Assembly: GCA_037954325.1 (NCBI GenBank)
Contig: JBBMNZ010000028.1
Location: forward strand, 13,510,304 to 13,574,303
Source: Fistularia commersonii
Taxonomy: Eukaryota > Chordata > Actinopteri > Syngnathiformes > Fistulariidae
Length of the DNA: 64,000 nt
Reading direction: 5' to 3'
Shown: one piece after another, positions 62,231 through 64,000 of the stretch
Position numbering within the stretch: the stretch's first letter is position 1
Layout of the letters: each line of letters opens with the position of its first letter
Program-made: the position numbers and the translations under genes
The notes under the pieces: generated by a model
Database searches by the model: none
What the model was told of the DNA's origin: nothing
The model's input: only the letters and a program-made list of their open reading frames with translations

Positions 62231-64000
62231 TGTTTATCTCACTGAGTTGAAGCTTTTTTGCAAACAGAGTGTAAATAACTAAAGATTCCTTTCTAGCAGT
62301 TTGCTGGTGCTGAAATATGTTGAAAGGGCTTGATTCTGCATAATATAAGTCAAAGTGATTGTGATCCTGCAACATTTTGAAAAGATATAGCCATACGGTC
62401 AAAAAGTGTTTATCTCACTGAGTTGAAGCTTTTTTGATAAAGAGTGTCAATAACTAAAGATTCCTTTCTAGCAGCTTGCTGGTGCTGAAATATGTTGAAA
62501 AGGGCTTGATTCTGCATAATATAAGTCAAAATCATTGTGATCCTGCAACATTTTGAAAAGATATAGCCATACGGTCAAAAAGTGTTTATCTCACTGAGTT
62601 GAAGCTTTTTTGCAACAGAGTGTCAATAACTAAAGATTCCTTTCTAGCAGCTTGCTGGTGCTGAAATATGTTGAAAAGGGCTTGATTCTGCATAATATTT
62701 GTCAAAATCATTGTGATCCTGCAACATTTTGAAAAGATATAGCCATACGGTCAAAAAGTGTTTATCTCACTGAGTTGAAGCTTTTTTGATAAAGAGTGTC
62801 AATAACTAAAGATTCCTTTCTAGCAGCTTGCTGGTCCTGAAATATGTTGAAAAGGGCTTGATTCTGCATAATAAAAGTCAAAATCATTGTGATCCTGCAA
62901 CATTTTGAAAAGATATAGCCATACGGTCAAAAAGTGTTTATCTCACTGAGTTGAAGCTTTTTTGATAAAGAGTAGTCAATAACTAAAGATTCCTTTCTAG
63001 CAGCTTGCTGGTGCTGAAATATGTTGAAAAGGGCTTGATTCTGCATAATATAAGTCAAATCATTGCGATCCTGCAACATTTTGAAAAGATATAGCCATAT
63101 GGTCAAAAAGTGTTTATCTCACTGAGTTGAAGCTTTTTTGCAACGAGAGTGAGTCAATAACTAAAGATTCCTTTCTAGCAGCTTGCTGGTAGCTGAAATA
63201 TGTTGAAAAGGGCTTGATTCTGCATAATATACGTCAAAATCATTGTGATCTGCAACATTTTGAAAAGATATAGCCATACGGTCAAAAAGTGTTTATCTCA
63301 CTGAGTTGAAGCTGTATTTGATAAAGAGTGTCAATAACTAAAGATTCCTTTCTAGCAGCTTGCTGGTGCTGAATATGTTGAAAAGGGCTTGATTTGGATA
63401 ATATAAGTCAAAATCATTGTGATCCTGCAACATTTTGAAAAGATATAGCCATACGGTCAAAAAGTGTTTATCTCCCTGAGTTGAAGCTGTATTTTGCAAC
63501 AGAGCGTTAATAACTAAAGATTTTCCCTTTCTAGCACCTTGCTGGTGCTGAAATATGTTGAAAAGGGCTTGATTCTGCATAATATAAGTCAAAATCATTT
63601 GTGATCCTGCAACATTTTGAAAAGATATAGCCATACGGTCAAAAAGTGTTTATCTCACTGAGTTGAAGCTTTTTTGCAACAGAGCTGTCAATAAGTAAAG
63701 ATTCCTTTCTAGCAGCTTGCTGGTGCTGAAATATGTTGAAAAGGGCTTGATTCTGCATAATATAAGTCAAAATCATTGTGATCCTGCAACATTTTGAAAA
63801 GATATAGCCATACGGTCAAAAAGTGTTTATCTCACTGAGTTGAAGCTTTTTTGATAAAGAGTGTCAATAACTAAAGATTCCTTTTCTAGCAGCTTGCTGG
63901 TGCTGAAATATGTTGAAAAGGGCTTGATTCTGCATAATATAAGTCAAAATCATTTGCGATCCTGCATCATTTTGAAAAGATATAGCCATATGGGTCAAAA
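59520..64000. other. Zone of clustered single-base indels 3
   Basis: Examples are caaacattttgaaaaagat (59,521), gtgtcttatctc (about 59,560), cctgccaacatt (60,055), aaagaagattcg (60,147), atgttcgaaaag (60,187), aaaaaagtgttttatctc (60,275), atatcgggc (61,681), agaagatatagcc (61,849), gagtggtcaat and agattttccctttc (about 63,520). The paralogue at 54.9-57.1 kb lacks them. The density is far above the rest of the array. Confidence 0.78.
62231..64000. repeat. B monomers at the right end of the window (array continues)
   Basis: About ten B monomers. 62,880-63,560 resembles 58,890-59,460, with gcgatcctgc, atatacgtc near 63,229, tctccctgag and tagcaccttg in the same order. Many private indels are present: gagtagtcaat, caacgagagtgagtc, ggtagctgaa, gaagctgtatttg and gattttccctttc. 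The array is still running at base 64,000. Confidence 0.85.

Larger units (their letters stand above)
8711..64000. repeat. Subfamily B 176-bp HindIII satellite array (about 314 monomers)
   Basis: Head-to-tail monomers of 176 bp. The landmark gattcctttctagcagc falls at 8741, 8917 and 9093 and continues at 176-bp steps. Nearly every monomer has AAGCTT within gttgaagcttttttg. A few sites vary between monomers: the linker (gataaagagtgtc, gcaacagagtgtc, gaaacagagtgtg, gcgtaaata, gcgttaata), ctggtgctg/ctggtcctg/ctggtactg, atacggtc/atatggtc/atatgggc, and gtcaaaatc/gtcaaattc/gtcagaatc/gtcaaattg. No transposon, gene or unique sequence interrupts it. Monomer length and the HindIII site fit the Brassica CentBr/canrep satellite class (from memory, not searched). 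Confidence 0.95.

Noticed and set aside
63338..63634. 98-codon minus-strand open frame
   Set aside because: Same satellite translation as the 54.5-kb frame, within indel zone 3. It does not exist in cleaner copies of the same monomers.
8711..64000. CRISPR-like direct repeats
   Set aside because: The repeat unit is contiguous 176-bp DNA with no unique spacers. Every base of the unit recurs.
1..64000. CENP-B box-like motif in the monomers
   Set aside because: I could not find a convincing match to the mammalian CENP-B box core (TTCG....A..CGGG) in either monomer type. TTCG occurs only in scattered variants.
1..64000. Bacterial or viral origin (iterons, phage repeats)
   Set aside because: Hundreds of 176-bp units without any coding sequence, arranged in higher-order repeats, are typical of eukaryotic satellite arrays and not of iterons or phage DNA.

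Overview
The whole 64 kb window is one uninterrupted array of tandem satellite DNA with a monomer of about 176 bp. I see no credible protein-coding gene, RNA gene, transposon, CRISPR array or other single-copy sequence on either strand. The DNA is AT-rich and eukaryotic in character. The monomer length, one HindIII site (AAGCTT) per monomer in the main family, and two related subfamilies together suggest a centromeric satellite of a Brassica-group plant (the CentBr/canrep class of 176-bp repeats). That assignment rests on memory of the class, not on a search, so it is an inference.

Layout: (1) Positions 1 to about 8,700 hold subfamily A (about 49 monomers, mostly without HindIII). It is organised as a 24-monomer, 4,214-bp higher-order repeat (HOR) with inner blocks of 7, 11 and 6 monomers. 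The first 3.24 kb is repeated almost perfectly at 4,215-7,457. A rearranged third partial copy and a degenerate edge follow. (2) At about 8,697-8,711 the array switches inside one monomer to subfamily B. By eye B is roughly 80% identical to A, about 86% in one half and clearly less in the other. (3) Positions 8,711-64,000 hold subfamily B (about 314 monomers), all in the same orientation. B is a mosaic of segmental duplications of 3, 4, 5, 7, 8, 10, 11, 12, 16, 21, 24, 29 and 42 monomers. These can be traced with private variants, including two marker monomers repeated seven times between 43 and 58 kb.

The most notable local events are a clean 31-bp micro-inversion centred near 23,501, a one-monomer-wide patch that breaks a 7.39-kb duplication, and three zones with many single-base indels (29.99-31.74, 54.62-54.93 and 59.5-64.0 kb). 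The indel zones have clean paralogous copies elsewhere, so consensus error is a real possibility there. The three open reading frames of 63-145 codons all lie in these zones or at their edges. They are by-products: 176 is not a multiple of 3, and a 1-bp insertion gives 177, which keeps a frame open.

There are no genes working together here. If the centromere assignment is right, the array would be a substrate for centromeric nucleosomes, evolving by unequal exchange and conversion between monomers.
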